From Syntrophaceae bacterium UBA6252 (GTDB lineage: Bacteria > Desulfobacterota > Syntrophia > Syntrophales > UBA6807), in contig DJVQ01000068.1 of NCBI GenBank assembly GCA_002441265.1, positions 84,750-98,715 on the forward strand: a stretch of DNA of 13,966 nucleotides, in the 5' to 3' direction. Positions within the stretch are counted from its first letter, which is position 1. Each line of letters opens with the position of its first letter. Of the stretch, positions 13,102-13,966 are shown piece by piece. The notes under the pieces were generated by a model. It was not told where the DNA came from and made no database searches. It saw nothing but the letters and a program-made list of their open reading frames with translations. The translations under genes and the position numbers were made by a program.

Positions 13102-13773
13102 CTAACGATTCGCGTATCCGGGGATTCTCACCCGCTCCTCGACGATCCGGAGGGCCTTCGTCCCGAGATAGGTCAGGACGAGAAAGATGACGCCCGCGGT
13201 GAAATACAGGGGAAGGTGCTCATACGTCCTGGAGGCGACGAAGTGCGCCCGGGCCATGACCTCCATGACCCCCAGGGCGTAGGAAACCGCCGTGTCCTTG
13301 AGGACGATGGAATATTCGTTGGACCATCCCGGCACGGAAAGCCGGAAGGCCTGGGGAAGAATGACGAGCAGGATGCACTGGGTTTCGCTCATCCCCAGGG
13401 CCCTGGCGGCCTTCATCTGTCCTTCCGGCAGGGAGAGGATGGCCCCCCGGAGGATCTGGGACTGGTAGGCGGCGCTGATCAGTCCGAGGACGACGACGGA
13501 GGCCGTGAAGGCGGAAATGTTGATCCTGAAGAGGGTGAAGAGACCGAAATAGAACAGAAAGAGAAGGACGAGGAGGGGGACGCCCCGGAAAAACCAGACA
13601 TAGACGAGGACGACACGCCTCACCCACTCCGACCCGTACACCTGTCCGACCGCCAGAAGGGTGCCGATCACGAGACCGAGGGCCATGGCGAAAATGACGA
13701 GACTGACGGTGACCAGCGATCCATGAAGGAGGTAGGGCAGGGCTTCCCGAATGGCTGCAAGGCTTTCAGTCAT
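13102..13773 (-). CDS. Polar amino acid ABC transporter, membrane permease (first)
   Basis: A 223-aa permease of the His/Glu/Gln/Arg/opine family. The N-terminal part LLHGSLVTVSLVIFAMALGL is the first helix, and RGVPLLVLLFLFYFGL (63-78) is a family hallmark. The EAA loop runs EGQMKAARALGMSETQCILL (117-136) then VILPQAFRLSVPGWSNEYSIVLKDTAV, and the end is ERVRIPGYANR. Two starts are possible: ATG 13782 (MGSMTES) and ATG 13773 (MTES). Neither has a direct ribosome binding site. I prefer 13773 because its ATGA overlaps the stop of a 15-codon frame with an excellent site, implying translational coupling. It pairs with the permease at 11656-12321 and the ATPase. No substrate-binding protein gene is in the window; it may lie just beyond the right edge. 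Confidence 0.9.
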   Translation of the reverse strand: MTESLAAIREALPYLLHGSLVTVSLVIFAMALGLVIGTLLAVGQVYGSEWVRRVVLVYVWFFRGVPLLVLLFLFYFGLFTLFRINISAFTASVVVLGLISAAYQSQILRGAILSLPEGQMKAARALGMSETQCILLVILPQAFRLSVPGWSNEYSIVLKDTAVSYALGVMEVMARAHFVASRTYEHLPLYFTAGVIFLVLTYLGTKALRIVEERVRIPGYANR

Positions 13774-13817
13774 GCTGCCCATCCGTCGGCGAAACGTGTT
13801 TGATCCGGGGATGTCAT
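13770..13817 (-). CDS. Putative 15-aa leader peptide coupled to the ABC transporter operon
   Basis: A minus-strand frame of 15 codons (MTSPDQTRFADGWAA, then TGA). Its GGAGGAG lies ~5-8 nt before the ATG, and its stop overlaps the permease ATG as ATGA. It is the only well-placed ribosome binding site ahead of the permease. It lies directly after a strong hairpin. There is no run of a single amino acid, so classic amino acid attenuation is not evident; translational coupling is the simplest reading. Alternatives: a chance short frame, or an early frameshift in the permease. Confidence 0.4.
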   Translation of the reverse strand: MTSPDQTRFADGWAA

Positions 13818-13820
13818 GAA

Positions 13821-13829
13821 ATCTCCTCC
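13821..13829 (-). promoter_or_regulatory. Strong ribosome binding site ahead of the leader frame
   Basis: Minus-strand GGAGGAGAT followed by TTC and ATG at 13817. It is about 48 nt from the permease start at 13773, too far to serve it directly. This is the basis for proposing a translated leader. Confidence 0.6.
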
Positions 13830-13833
13830 GAAA

Positions 13834-13872
13834 ACAGGGAAGGCATCAGACCTTCGCTGATGCCTCCCCTGT
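13834..13872 (-). terminator. Strong hairpin with T-run upstream of the ABC operon (intercistronic terminator/attenuator)
   Basis: A 16-bp stem with a single A/C mismatch, ACAGGGAAGGCATCAG (13834-13849) pairing with CTGATGCCTCCCCTGT (13857-13872) around a 7-base loop. On the minus strand it is followed at once by TTT (four T including the last stem base), then by the ribosome binding site of the leader frame. It could end the transcript of an upstream gene, partly reduce read-through into the transporter, or stabilise the 3' end of an upstream binding-protein mRNA. Confidence 0.65.
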
Positions 13873-13908
13873 CGGAGTCCTTACGGGACGATCAAGACCC
13901 GTTATTTG

Positions 13909-13966
13909 ACGAACTCGTAAAAAGGCCCATTCAACACTTTTTCGAACGGCAAAATAAAAAGCTCCA
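13909..13966 (+). repeat. Left arm and linker of the 123-bp repeat, cut by right window edge
   Basis: GAACTCGTAAA (from about 13911), a 20-base spacer, then TTCGAACGGCAAAATAAAAAGCTCCA to the last base match the linker and left arm of the intact copies. One change (GTAAAAAG to ATAAAAAG) lies in the arm. Bases 13932-13953 are the perfect inverted copy of 1-22. The element body lies beyond the window. Confidence 0.8.

Noticed and set aside
13902..13966. End of an upstream minus-strand gene (open frame ending FYEFVK, TAA at 13902-13904)
   Set aside because: The same peptide pieces (ELFxLPFE and xYEF) arise from every copy of the repeat read in this frame, so it is most likely repeat read-through and not a gene end. 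A real upstream gene beyond the edge cannot be excluded.

Overview
The window is GC-rich and gene-dense. Most genes carry strong GGAGG-type ribosome binding sites and several stop/start codons touch or overlap. The gene set includes a class III (oxygen-sensitive) anaerobic ribonucleotide reductase, a GlcD-type FAD dehydrogenase, a flavodoxin-like protein and a polar amino acid ABC transporter. This fits an anaerobic Gram-negative bacterium. From protein style and the type of dispersed hairpin repeat I infer a Desulfobacterota/Syntrophales-like organism; that placement is inference, as no rRNA is present.

Layout from left to right. Positions 1-79 hold broken copies of a repeat family. Next, on the minus strand and transcribed leftwards, come a Yip1-family membrane protein (3965-3315), a 95-aa membrane protein (3318-3031), an ornithine cyclodeaminase/mu-crystallin family enzyme (2805-1822) and a metallo-beta-lactamase/beta-CASP nuclease (1712-90). 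A lone plus-strand gene (4143-5009) encodes a 2-keto-4-pentenoate hydratase/FAH-fold protein that unexpectedly begins with a signal peptide. A tight minus-strand operon follows: SAMHD1-like HD phosphohydrolase (9139-7772), anaerobic ribonucleotide reductase nrdD (7750-5681) and a MarC-family membrane protein (5684-5088). A divergent plus-strand gene encodes a flavodoxin-like protein (9339-9842). It converges on a GlcD-type FAD oxidoreductase (11304-9913), which has a likely terminator downstream.

The 351-base gap upstream of the FAD oxidoreductase is almost entirely a tandem pair of 123-bp, hairpin-forming, terminal-inverted-repeat elements (11364-11486 and 11532-11654). To its right is a permease-permease-ATPase amino acid importer (13782-11656) without its substrate-binding protein. 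It is preceded by a 15-codon leader reading frame and a strong hairpin. The last ~50 bases enter another copy of the repeat, in opposite orientation to the copy at position 1.

Functional groupings: the HD-NrdD pair brings a putative dNTP-degrading enzyme together with the dNTP-making enzyme, which suggests dNTP pool control. The ABC genes form one importer operon. The repeat family sits at the 3' ends of transcription units and is the most unusual non-coding signal here. No tRNA, rRNA, CRISPR array or transposase gene was found.
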